NCBI GenBank assembly: GCA_964384625.1 | Contig: CAYLNH010000148.1 | Location: 1-17,195, forward strand | DNA length: 17,195 nt | From: CAYLNH01 sp964384625 | GTDB lineage: Bacteria; Verrucomicrobiota; Lentisphaeria; JABSQK01 | Direction of reading: 5' to 3' | Shown: in pieces, positions 7,362-14,287 of the stretch | How positions within the stretch are numbered: the first letter of the stretch is position 1 | How the letters are laid out: each line of letters begins with the position of its first letter | Position numbers and translations under genes: made by a program | Notes under the pieces: generated by a model | Database searches by the model: none | Told to the model about the DNA's origin: nothing | Seen by the model: only the letters and a program-made list of their open reading frames with translations

Positions 7362-8129
7362 CCGCCAGAATGCGTCACTGCCTTCCGGCGGTGAAAAGGT
7401 CTCATCCCCGCGGCGCTTCGCCACGTGGCCGTCAACGAACGCCACAACACAATAATAGATCTGATGGCGATTGAAATCGCCGATGCGGGTCGCCGAGAAG
7501 CCTCCGCAGATAATGTGGCTGCTGCCGGCTTGCTCGCACTTCACAGTTTCGAGCAGCAGCGCCGCAACGCTGGTGTCGGCGACGTTGTCGGCCGGTTTTG
7601 CGGTCCAGTAGTTGTTGTTCCGGGTGCCCGTATTGCAGGGGTCGTCCGGCAGAAGGTTCATGTTCATGCCGTACTGCTTCGACGGCGTTGGGCTCCAGCC
7701 GTTGACGGTCCCGTTGTTGCTGGTGCAGGCGTAAACCCTGGCGTCCTCGACATACACGGTCGTGTTCTCCACCCAGTTCGGGCCTTCATACATCTTCGGC
7801 GCCGGGTAGGGGTCCCTTGTCGGCGGGGAGAGAAACCCGTCAAAGTCGCCGCTGTACAGTGCCATGGCGGTACCGAGTTGTTTCAGGTTGTTCATGCACG
7901 CCACGGTATTGGCTGCGTCCTTGGCGCGCTGCAGCACCGGCAACAGAATCGCTGCCAGGATGGCGATGATGGCCACAACCACCAGAAGCTCAATCAAGGT
8001 AAACTGGATTGAGCGCTTCGCCCTGACTCTCTGCGGGGTCGGGGCTGCGCCGCGGCATGCCGGAAGCTCAACCAGCGCAAAACGCCGGATGCCGGAACGC
8101 GCCTTCAGTCGACAGGGCATTGTTCTCAT
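7350..8129 (-). CDS. Prepilin-type pseudopilin-like protein
   Basis: A 259-residue protein with an unusually long 42-residue leader, then the pilin-type helix FTLIELLVVVAIIAILAAIL and the helix RAKDAANTVACMNNLKQLG. The residue before the cleavage site is Gln instead of Gly; the +5 Glu is kept. Near the end HQIYYCVVAFVDG resembles the H-X9-DG motif but has ten residues between His and Asp. The leader contains RRFALVELPA (residues 15-24), which looks like a decayed extra copy of the cleavage region. I chose the ATG at 8129 because GGAGGG lies a few bases upstream and the codon overlaps the regulator's TGA by one base (TGATG); an ATG three codons later is possible. The same open frame continues upstream into the regulator gene, but only as an antiphase shadow. 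Expected in the inner membrane; function unknown. Confidence 0.85.
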   Translation of the reverse strand: MRTMPCRLKARSGIRRFALVELPACRGAAPTPQRVRAKRSIQFTLIELLVVVAIIAILAAILLPVLQRAKDAANTVACMNNLKQLGTAMALYSGDFDGFLSPPTRDPYPAPKMYEGPNWVENTTVYVEDARVYACTSNNGTVNGWSPTPSKQYGMNMNLLPDDPCNTGTRNNNYWTAKPADNVADTSVAALLLETVKCEQAGSSHIICGGFSATRIGDFNRHQIYYCVVAFVDGHVAKRRGDETFSPPEGSDAFWRGLE

Positions 8130-9190
8130 CACGGTCCCTCCCGGGGCGGGGCGGAAGATTCCCCGATGTACAGCGGGAACTCCTGCGGCGCCAGCAGCAG
8201 AGGGCCGTCCCAGGCGTTGTTGTCCGCGGCAAACCAGGCAAAGCAGGTGCGGAGATATGGTTCCGGGTCCGGCATCTCGATCGCGGTCAACGTCGGTGTC
8301 AGAAAACGGTAGAACCCGTCGCCGCCCAGGGAGCCGATGGACACGTCGGCGGGCACCCGGATCCCGGCTTCGTGCAGACCGCGCAAGCCGCCGATGGCGG
8401 CGAATTCCGACGTGAAAAACAACGCGGTTCCGGCAATGTCGCCGGCCGCTCCCAGACGTTGCATCACTGCGTGCGCGTCGACCATGGGCGACTGAAAGTA
8501 CTCCACCGGATAGTCGTGCAACTCCCCGGCAATGCCGTGCCGGGCACACCATTGCCGCCAGCGGTCGATGCGGTGCGCCAGACCCGGACTCGGCGGCAGC
8601 GTGTTCACACAGTCGATGCGGCGATGTCCCAACGCCAGAAAATGATCCAGCAGGTGGTCCACGCACCGCGGCGGAAACAGAACGAACGACGGAATCCCGT
8701 GCGCCGTGACATCGGTCTCGACGAAGACAACGGGACGATCCGAACGCTGGATGCGGGCGATGATGTGCTCGGGCAACTCCCCGGAGGACGCCAGTAAGAC
8801 GGCATCCAGGTTCTCCAGAACTTCGCCGATGATCGGGTCGTCCCAGTGTACGAAGTCGAAGCTGCGCACCCCCATCCCGCAACTTGCCCCCAAACGCTCG
8901 GCCGCCAGCCGGATGTGCTGCACAAAGGGGGACGCAAACGCCGCCGCCAGGAAGCCGATCGTCCGGGTCGCTGTCGTCCGGGACGCCGTCGTCGGCAGTC
9001 GGGGCCGGCCGGTCGGCGTCCGCTCCAGCAGGCCTTCTTGTTCCAGGGACTGCACCGCCCGGCGCGCCGTCATCCGCGACACGCCGAGTTCATCGGCGAG
9101 CCGTCGTTCGGACGGAAATCCGGAGATGAGGTAATCGCCGAGTTCGATACGGTTTTCGAGAATTTCCACGACCTGTTCAACTCTGGGCAC
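8129..9190 (-). CDS. GntR-type winged helix fused to LacI-type sensor: transcriptional regulator
   Basis: A 353-residue regulator built like the one at 1849 but clearly different in sequence. Residues 1-62 form the GntR winged helix (FPSERRLADELGVSRMTARR is the helix-turn-helix, followed by QEGLLERTPTGRP). From about residue 73 the chain fits a LacI-type sensor: TIGFLAAAF, a VFVETDV strand, HLLDHFLALGHRRI, FFTSEFAAIGGLRGLHEAGI and VPADVSIGSLGGDGF. The start codon is GTG, with GGAGG 6 bases upstream. Its stop overlaps the start of the next gene by one base, so the two are translationally coupled. A palindrome lies inside its own promoter, suggesting autorepression. The ligand is unknown and is probably a sugar. 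Confidence 0.9.
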   Translation of the reverse strand: MPRVEQVVEILENRIELGDYLISGFPSERRLADELGVSRMTARRAVQSLEQEGLLERTPTGRPRLPTTASRTTATRTIGFLAAAFASPFVQHIRLAAERLGASCGMGVRSFDFVHWDDPIIGEVLENLDAVLLASSGELPEHIIARIQRSDRPVVFVETDVTAHGIPSFVLFPPRCVDHLLDHFLALGHRRIDCVNTLPPSPGLAHRIDRWRQWCARHGIAGELHDYPVEYFQSPMVDAHAVMQRLGAAGDIAGTALFFTSEFAAIGGLRGLHEAGIRVPADVSIGSLGGDGFYRFLTPTLTAIEMPDPEPYLRTCFAWFAADNNAWDGPLLLAPQEFPLYIGESSAPPREGP

Positions 9191-9217
9191 GGCGGGCCTC
9201 CGTCAAGCTCTTCCGCA

Positions 9218-9245
9218 ATTATATACCATTTTTGGTATATTTCAA
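9218..9245 (-). promoter_or_regulatory. Promoter and nested palindromic operator of the second regulator
   Basis: Read on the minus strand, TTGAAA (9245-9240) and a perfect TATAAT (9223-9218) are separated by 16 bases. A perfect inverted repeat ATATACCA/TGGTATAT (9221-9228 with 9233-9240, spacer TTTT) fills the space between the two boxes and overlaps both. A protein bound there would block RNA polymerase. The GTG start is about 20 bases beyond the expected transcript start. The TGGTATA arm resembles half-sites known for GntR-family regulators, so autoregulation is the natural reading. Confidence 0.75.
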
Positions 9246-9265
9246 GGTCTTGCGATGGTTTCGTC

Positions 9266-9293
9266 TTGACATCCCGTTCCGCCGGGGTATTAT
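9266..9293 (+). promoter_or_regulatory. Strong promoter of the ABC exporter gene
   Basis: A perfect TTGACA (9266-9271) and TATTAT (9288-9293, five of six matches) are separated by 16 bases. The expected transcription start is near 9300, giving a leader of about 80 bases before the exporter's ATG. It points away from the regulator promoter only 20 bases to the left. Confidence 0.7.
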
Positions 9294-9294
9294 G

Positions 9295-9312
9295 GAACTG
9301 ACTGGTCAGTTC
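9295..9312. promoter_or_regulatory. Palindrome at the exporter transcription start, probable operator
   Basis: GAACTGAC/GTCAGTTC (9295-9302 with 9305-9312, spacer TG) is a perfect 8-bp inverted repeat immediately after the -10 box, covering the expected transcription start. Its sequence is unrelated to the palindrome at 9221, so a different protein probably binds it. The size and layout suit a TetR- or MarR-type repressor of an efflux pump, but no such gene is in the window. Confidence 0.6.
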
Positions 9313-9338
9313 TATTGTGAGGCTAAAAATAGTGGATT

Positions 9339-9383
9339 ATGACGACGAATAGCAAGAAACACCGCAGCGGCGGGACGGCATGA
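9339..9383 (+). CDS. Possible 14-codon leader peptide upstream of the exporter
   Basis: An ATG at 9339 opens a frame encoding MTTNSKKHRSGGTA, ending in a TGA that overlaps the exporter's ATG as ATGA. GTGAGG lies upstream at a somewhat long distance. The overlap suggests translational coupling of the exporter to a basic leader peptide. It is very short and could be chance, so confidence is low. Confidence 0.35.
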   Translation: MTTNSKKHRSGGTA

Positions 9384-11257
9384 GTCCGCGAGGTTTTCAT
9401 TGGCATGGGTCGAGCCGGCGTCTGGCTGATCGGCCGGAGAAGATGCCCTCCATCGAGCGGCTGCGACAGCATTTCGGCAGTTTCATCTGGAGCCACCGGA
9501 TCGCCATCGCAGTCGGCACCGGCTGCGTCGGTCTGGCCCTGATCCTGGGCAAGCTGCGGCCGCTGATCCTGCGGTATCTGGTGGACCGGGCGTTGACGCC
9601 GATCCTGTCGCAACCGCGCACCGACGCGTTGTACGACGCCTCGTTTCGCGCGGTCTGCCTTGCTCTGGGGGCGATGCTGGGGGTCTCGCTGCTGGCCGCT
9701 TTGATCACGCGGCTGCGGCTTCGCGTCATGCGGCAGGCCGGCGCGAAGATGGTGCGTTCCTTGCGTCTGCACGTATACAACCACATCCAGAAGCTCTCCC
9801 TGCGGTTTTACGAATCCAAGCGCACGGGCGACATCATGGCCCGGGTTACGGGGGATGTCGGCGCCCTGGAACGGCTGGTGGTCGGCGTCAGTGATCGTCT
9901 GCTGACGGATTCGCTGAATCTGGTGGTGACGCTGGCGATTCTGTTTGTGTTGAGTTGGAAACTGGCGCTGGTTGCATTGCTGCCGGTGCCGTTTCTGATT
10001 GTGATTATGTACTGGTTCGGCAAGCGTGTCCGGCCGGTGTATCGCCAGGTGCGCGATCAGTTCGGCAGCCTCCATGCCAAGCTGCAGGACAATCTCAGCG
10101 GCATCCGGGTGATCAAAGCGTTCAATACCGAGAAGATGGAATCGGAGAGTTTCCAGCAGGAAAACGAGGAGCTCCTGGAAATGCAGAAACGCGAAATCCG
10201 GATGTCCTCGAATACCTTTCCGCTGATCCGTTTTGTCGACGGTCTCGGGGCCATCCTGGTGACGGCCGCCGGCAGTTTCATGCTGCTGCAGCCGAACCCG
10301 TCCATCACGCTGGGCGACCTCTTTGCGTTCAATGCGTTTGTCATGCAGCTCTACCAGCCGATCGGCACGCTGTTCCACATGTACAACTCCGTACTGCGCG
10401 CCCTGGCGTCGGCTGACCGCATCGCCGATTTCCTCGAGGAGGAACCGGACATTGAAGACAAGGCGGACGCCCGCGAACTGGACTCGGTCGAGGGAGTCAT
10501 CAAGTTCGAGAGTGTCGACTTCCACTACACCGAAGGCACGCCGGTGCTGGCGGACATCGAAGCCGAAGCCCGGCCGGGCGACGTCGTGGCTCTGGTCGGG
10601 CCGAGCGGCACCGGCAAGACCAGCCTGGTCAACCTGATCCCCCGTTTCTACGACCCGGTGCAGGGCCGCGTCACCATCGACGGCCATGATCTTCGCGAAG
10701 TCACGCAGGCGTCGCTGCGGCAGCAGGTCGCCGTTGTGCTGCAGGATCCCTTCCTGTTCAACGGCACAGTCATCGAGAATATCCGCTACGCCTGTCCCGC
10801 CGCCGCCGCCGCCCAGGTGCAGGCCGCCGCCGCCGCCGCCTACGCCGACGAGTTCATTCAGGAACTGCCCAAGGGCTACAACACGATCATCGGTGAACGC
10901 GGCGTCAAACTCTCCGGCGGCCAGAAACAACGACTGGCCATCGCCCGGGCCCTCCTTGCCGATCGTCAGGTCCTCATCCTCGATGAAGCCACGTCGATGG
11001 TTGACTCCCACGCCGAATACCTCATCCAGAAGGCCCTCCAGCGACTGATGCAGGGCAGGACCACCTTTGTTATCGCGCACCGGCTGTCAACCATCAAGCA
11101 CGCGACGAAGATCCTGGTGATCGTCGAGGGCCGCATCGTCGAACGCGGGACGCACGACGAGTTGATCGCGAAGAACGGCCACTATGCCGGGATGTATCAG
11201 GACCAATACCGCCTCGATCGCGAAGAGGCGTTGAGTGTACCCCAGCTCCACCTGTGA
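9380..11257 (+). CDS. ABC exporter, fused permease and ATPase (MsbA-like)
   Basis: A 625-residue half-transporter that should work as a homodimer in the inner membrane, exporting a lipid, drug or peptide. Residues of about 35-340 form the membrane domain with six hydrophobic segments and the conserved RFYESKRTGDIMARVTGDV coupling region. The ATPase domain follows: Walker A GPSGTGKTS (407-415), Q-loop region VLQDPFLF, signature LSGGQ (511-515), Walker B VLILDE (531-536) and H-loop His567. The helical part between Q-loop and signature is unusually alanine-rich (474-478 and 482-487). The ATG at 9380 lacks a strong ribosome binding site; an in-frame ATG at 9443 would remove 21 residues, but the ATGA overlap with a leader frame favours 9380. 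The substrate cannot be read from the sequence. Confidence 0.92.
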   Translation: MSPRGFHWHGSSRRLADRPEKMPSIERLRQHFGSFIWSHRIAIAVGTGCVGLALILGKLRPLILRYLVDRALTPILSQPRTDALYDASFRAVCLALGAMLGVSLLAALITRLRLRVMRQAGAKMVRSLRLHVYNHIQKLSLRFYESKRTGDIMARVTGDVGALERLVVGVSDRLLTDSLNLVVTLAILFVLSWKLALVALLPVPFLIVIMYWFGKRVRPVYRQVRDQFGSLHAKLQDNLSGIRVIKAFNTEKMESESFQQENEELLEMQKREIRMSSNTFPLIRFVDGLGAILVTAAGSFMLLQPNPSITLGDLFAFNAFVMQLYQPIGTLFHMYNSVLRALASADRIADFLEEEPDIEDKADARELDSVEGVIKFESVDFHYTEGTPVLADIEAEARPGDVVALVGPSGTGKTSLVNLIPRFYDPVQGRVTIDGHDLREVTQASLRQQVAVVLQDPFLFNGTVIENIRYACPAAAAAQVQAAAAAAYADEFIQELPKGYNTIIGERGVKLSGGQKQRLAIARALLADRQVLILDEATSMVDSHAEYLIQKALQRLMQGRTTFVIAHRLSTIKHATKILVIVEGRIVERGTHDELIAKNGHYAGMYQDQYRLDREEALSVPQLHL

Positions 11258-11373
11258 TCTTCAGCGTGTATCATGAGCATCCCTGCTCATGCCTTCCCGC
11301 CGCTTTGCTGCTCCACCTCCGGTCTTCAGAGTGTATCATGAGCATCCCTGCTCATGCCTTCCCGCCGCCTTGC
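11258..11373. repeat. Tandem 65-base repeat, each unit with a perfect hairpin
   Basis: A segment of about 51 bases starting TCTTCAG at 11258 recurs at 11323 with only about two differences. Each copy carries CATGAGCA/TGCTCATG with a TCCC loop (11272-11291 and 11337-11356). After the second copy CGCCGC/GCGGCG adds a further stem. The repeat starts right at the exporter's stop codon, in the gap where the exporter and the AraC gene converge. It may act as a bidirectional terminator or RNA-stabilising element; no T-runs are present. The rest of the gap to 11496 holds no gene. Confidence 0.75.
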
Positions 11374-11496
11374 GGCGCTTCCGCCACCGCCTCGCCGGCG
11401 GGGTTGCGGGCAGAGCCCCATCCCTTCTTCCCTGCCTCGCCCGCCGCGCCTTTTGAACGTGGCATGAGCATCTTCCGGTGCCACGCGGACTGCGGC

Positions 11497-12333
11497 TCAC
11501 CGTTCGCGGATCGGCCGCACCACACTCGGATACATGCCGGTCTCCTTGACGAACTTCTTGTACGCCAACGGCGTCATCAGCAGGTGCTTCTTGAAGACGC
11601 GGTGGAAATAGCCGAGGTTGTTGAAGCCGGCGGCGCCGGCCACGTCCGTTACCGACAGGTCCTTCTTCATGAACAGATCCGTGGCGATGCGAATCTTGCT
11701 CTGCAGGATGTAGTCGACATACGTCGTGCCCGTGTAGTACTTGAACTTCTGGACGAAACTGCTTTTGCTCATGTAGACCGCGTTCGCCGCGGCGGGCAGC
11801 GAGGGCGCGGCGCCGGGGTCCTCGGCGATCCGTCGACAGAGCGCCTTGAGCTGTTCATTGTCCGTCGCCGGTTCGTGTTCCTTGACTTGACCGCGGTAGA
11901 AGTCGACCAGCAGCAGACACAGCAGGGCGTTGGCTTTGTCCACGGCGAAAGCGCCGCCGCGGTGCAGTTCCTGCACGGCCAGCCGGGATTGGTCCAATGC
12001 ATCTGCCAGGCCGTCCCGGGTCGGCGGCGTATAGACGAACAGATCGCGGTCCACCAGGCCTTTGACCAACTGGTGCATGTCCGCCTGGCCGCGGTTGACA
12101 AAGTGCGTCTCCCCGAAACAGAGAAAGGTGAACCGGCAGTCCTCCCCCGGCTCGATGGTCAATCCGTGGAAACTCCCGGCCGGCAGCAGAAACACTCGAC
12201 CTGTCCGGCACGGATACGGCACCCGGTTGATCCATTGCGTCCCTGCATCGCTGCGGCAGACCAGCAGTTCATGCATGGCATGGATGTGCGGTTTGCCGGA
12301 GCGCGCAAGTTTGCTGTCGGTTCCCCAGATCAT
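11497..12333 (-). CDS. AraC-family transcriptional regulator
   Basis: A 278-residue regulator. The N-terminal half looks like a cupin effector-binding domain (HIHAMHELLVC, then GRVFLLPAGSFHGL). The C-terminal 100 or so residues carry the two helix-turn-helix motifs of AraC/XylS proteins: SLPAAANAVYMSKSSFVQKF, and LSVTDVAGAAGFNNLGYFHR followed by FKKHLLMTPLAYKK. Such proteins usually activate genes in response to a sugar or other small molecule. AGAGG lies about 8 bases before the ATG. It is divergent from the URO-D-like gene at 12535 across a 201-base gap that contains direct repeats, so that gene is its most likely target. Confidence 0.93.
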   Translation of the reverse strand: MIWGTDSKLARSGKPHIHAMHELLVCRSDAGTQWINRVPYPCRTGRVFLLPAGSFHGLTIEPGEDCRFTFLCFGETHFVNRGQADMHQLVKGLVDRDLFVYTPPTRDGLADALDQSRLAVQELHRGGAFAVDKANALLCLLLVDFYRGQVKEHEPATDNEQLKALCRRIAEDPGAAPSLPAAANAVYMSKSSFVQKFKYYTGTTYVDYILQSKIRIATDLFMKKDLSVTDVAGAAGFNNLGYFHRVFKKHLLMTPLAYKKFVKETGMYPSVVRPIRER

Positions 12334-12437
12334 CGGTCTGCCTCTGCTGCGTCCGGGCGGCGAACGATCAACTGCCGACCGGCGCCGCGAACGTTCCGGA
12401 CGGCGCCTGAGGGCAACGGCTGATTGCTGGTCAATAG

Positions 12438-12503
12438 TGTATGTTTTCTGTCAGATAGTGCAAGATTGAGTTGGCAGATTGTATATGTTTCATGTCAGTA
12501 GTG
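12438..12503. promoter_or_regulatory. Imperfect direct repeats in the AraC/URO-D gap, probable AraC-type operator
   Basis: Two related tracts, 12438-12460 and 12480-12503, each begin TGTA, carry TGTCAG and end TAGTG. Their starts are 42 bases apart, about four helical turns. Paired direct repeats on one face of the helix are typical of AraC-family sites. I saw no good -35/-10 pair for the downstream gene, which would fit a promoter that needs an activator. Confidence 0.5.
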
Positions 12504-12534
12504 TCGAATCAGGCCCAAATCATGAGGTGAAATC

Positions 12535-13677
12535 ATGTCCGATGAAGGGATCGTCAAATACAAGCCGAACTGGAACGAGACCAGGGAACGCTTCGAGGCG
12601 TGGTGGAATCACTCGCACATCGGCCGGCCGATGTTCAATCTCAGTTGCCCGCGTGAGGAACCCCTCGGCGAGACCATTCCGCTCGCGAAAGATCAAGACC
12701 CCGAATACTACCACACGAACGTTGACCATCACGTCAACGCCATGCTGAACCGGCTGTACACGACAGACTACATCGCGGAAGCCTTCCCGAACTGCAACAT
12801 CAATCTCGGCGCCGGCTCGCTGGCGATCTATCTCGGGTCCGAACCGATCTTCGCAGAGTCCACGATCTGGTTTAAGGAAGTCGTTGAGGACTGGAAGGAA
12901 TGGGATCCGCTGACCTTTGATCCAGAGAACAAGTGGTTCAGGAAACACCTGGAGTGGACGAAGGAAATGGTGCAGCGTGCCGACGGCCGCTTCCTGGTGA
13001 ACATCCCCGACATCATCGAGAACGCCGACATCCTGTCGGCGCTGCGCGGCCCGCAGACCTTCTGTTTCGACTTGATCGATGAGCCGGAGCTGATGCATCG
13101 TCTGCTGGACCAGTTGGATGTCGCGTACTTCGAAGCGTACGACCGGTTCTACGACATTGTCAAAGCCGCCGACGGCAGCAGCAGTTTCACCGCGTTCCAG
13201 GTGTGGGGCGAGGGCAAGACGGCCAAGGTCCAGTGCGATCACGCCGCGTTGATGTCCCCCGGCCAGTGGCGCGAATTCGTCCAGCCGTCACTGCGGCGAC
13301 AGTGTGACAAGCTGAATCATTCGGTCTATCATCTCGACGGCAAGGACGCCATCTGCCATGTGGACGCGTTGATGGAGATCGACAGTCTCGACGCGCTGCA
13401 GTGGACGGCGGGCGCCGGCCAGCCGGACGGCGGCGAGGATTGCTGGTTCCCGATCTACGACAAGGTGCGCGACGCCGGCAAGTCCCTCCACATTTCCACC
13501 GGCGGCACTCCCGCGCAGATTGCCGCAAAGGTCGACGCCATCGTCAAGCGCTACGGGCCCGACGGCCTTTACTTCCTCATCGGCGGCATGGAACGGGCCG
13601 ACGCCATTGCTTTTCTGGAGAAGGCGGAGCAGGACTGGAGTGCGAACCGCCGCCGACATTGCCCGGCGTGTCGGTAG
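12535..13677 (+). CDS. Diverged URO-D superfamily protein
   Basis: A 380-residue protein of the uroporphyrinogen decarboxylase-like fold. The region YHLDGKDAICHVDALMEIDS followed by LDALQW aligns by pattern with the metal-binding strand of the paralogue at 431, but the HSCG motif reads H266-L-D-G, so the cysteine ligand is replaced by Asp268. The paralogue's ATDHSTP segment corresponds to FLIGGMERADA, with no His or Cys. The usual metal site is therefore probably changed or lost, and the reaction is unknown. The N-terminus (about 30 residues, with ERFEAWWNHSHIGRP) differs from standard URO-D. The C-terminus ends in a small CPAC tail. GAGGTGA lies just upstream of the ATG. It is divergent from, and probably controlled by, the AraC regulator. 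Confidence 0.78.
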   Translation: MSDEGIVKYKPNWNETRERFEAWWNHSHIGRPMFNLSCPREEPLGETIPLAKDQDPEYYHTNVDHHVNAMLNRLYTTDYIAEAFPNCNINLGAGSLAIYLGSEPIFAESTIWFKEVVEDWKEWDPLTFDPENKWFRKHLEWTKEMVQRADGRFLVNIPDIIENADILSALRGPQTFCFDLIDEPELMHRLLDQLDVAYFEAYDRFYDIVKAADGSSSFTAFQVWGEGKTAKVQCDHAALMSPGQWREFVQPSLRRQCDKLNHSVYHLDGKDAICHVDALMEIDSLDALQWTAGAGQPDGGEDCWFPIYDKVRDAGKSLHISTGGTPAQIAAKVDAIVKRYGPDGLYFLIGGMERADAIAFLEKAEQDWSANRRRHCPACR

Positions 13678-13692
13678 GCATGCTTGTGTGAC

Positions 13693-13731
13693 AACCGGAT
13701 TCCGCGCCGGTTCAGTTGCTCACCGGGTGAG
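13693..13731. terminator. Two small hairpins between convergent genes
   Basis: AACCGG/CCGGTT (13693-13698 with 13707-13712) and CTCAC/GTGAG (13719-13723 with 13727-13731, loop CGG) lie just after the stop of the second URO-D-like gene. They could end its transcript before the convergent Rrf2 gene. The stems are short and lack T-runs. Confidence 0.3.
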
Positions 13732-13853
13732 AAGCGCCTCGGGGGCTCATAACTGACTGAATCATCGCCCATGTCTGTTTGTCCGGCAAAAGTTGTGTCT
13801 AACGGACGGCATCACACCGCGGGGGGCGGGAAGGCTTGTCGCGGACCGCGCAG

Positions 13854-14267
13854 CTATTCGCTGCTCTGATCTCGGAGCTGTGCGAAGGTGACGTTCCGGA
13901 GCTGCTGCTCAAGGCTGTCCTGAATGTCCTGCAGGGCGTCATGGACAGCGCAGTGTCCCTGGCGGTCGCAGGTTTCATAGCCCAACTGGCAGCTGTTCAG
14001 TTTGGTGCAGCGATGGTCCACGGCGTCCAGCACGTCGAGGAGGGTGATGGCATCGCAGTCCCGGGCCAGCCGGACGCCGCCGGACTTGCCGCGGGAACAC
14101 ACCGTAATCCCGGCCTGCGTCAAGGTCCGCACGATCCGCCGCAGAAAGCGGTAGGGGATCTCTGCGGCGGCCGCCAGTCTGGCGGTGGATACGACTGCGT
14201 TCCCGGCCGGCTGCGACGCCAGGAAGAGCACGGCACGCACGGCATAATCGGCTTCGCGGGTCATCAT
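13854..14267 (-). CDS. Rrf2-family regulator with likely Fe-S cluster cysteines
   Basis: A 137-residue regulator starting MMTREADYAVRAVLFLA, the usual Rrf2 N-terminus. The winged helix includes IPYRFLRRIVRTLTQAGI and the wing SRGKSGGVRLAR. Cys87, Cys93, Cys100 and Cys106 form a C-X5-C-X6-C-X5-C cluster in the region where IscR and NsrR bind an iron-sulfur cluster, so it may sense iron-sulfur status, redox change or nitric oxide. I chose the ATG at 14267 because homologues begin there and AGGA lies upstream; the open frame extends 16 residues further without family similarity. Its target may be itself or the divergent membrane-protein genes. The specific subfamily cannot be fixed from the sequence. 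Confidence 0.88.
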   Translation of the reverse strand: MMTREADYAVRAVLFLASQPAGNAVVSTARLAAAAEIPYRFLRRIVRTLTQAGITVCSRGKSGGVRLARDCDAITLLDVLDAVDHRCTKLNSCQLGYETCDRQGHCAVHDALQDIQDSLEQQLRNVTFAQLRDQSSE

Positions 14268-14287
14268 AATGATACTATTCCTGTGGC

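Noticed and set aside
8130..8882. Upstream extension of the second pseudopilin frame
   Set aside because: This part lies inside the regulator gene in another frame; the ATG at 8129 has a ribosome binding site and fits the family.
9323..11080. Minus-strand open frame of 585 codons opposite the ABC exporter
   Set aside because: The exporter's Walker and signature motifs are unambiguous on the plus strand; the opposite frame is low-complexity shadow.
11258..11373. CRISPR array
   Set aside because: There are only two repeat units, the similarity covers most of the period, and no cas genes are present.
11254..12423. Plus-strand open frame through the tandem repeats and opposite the AraC gene
   Set aside because: It starts within the end of the exporter gene, translates a non-coding hairpin repeat and then shadows the AraC gene.
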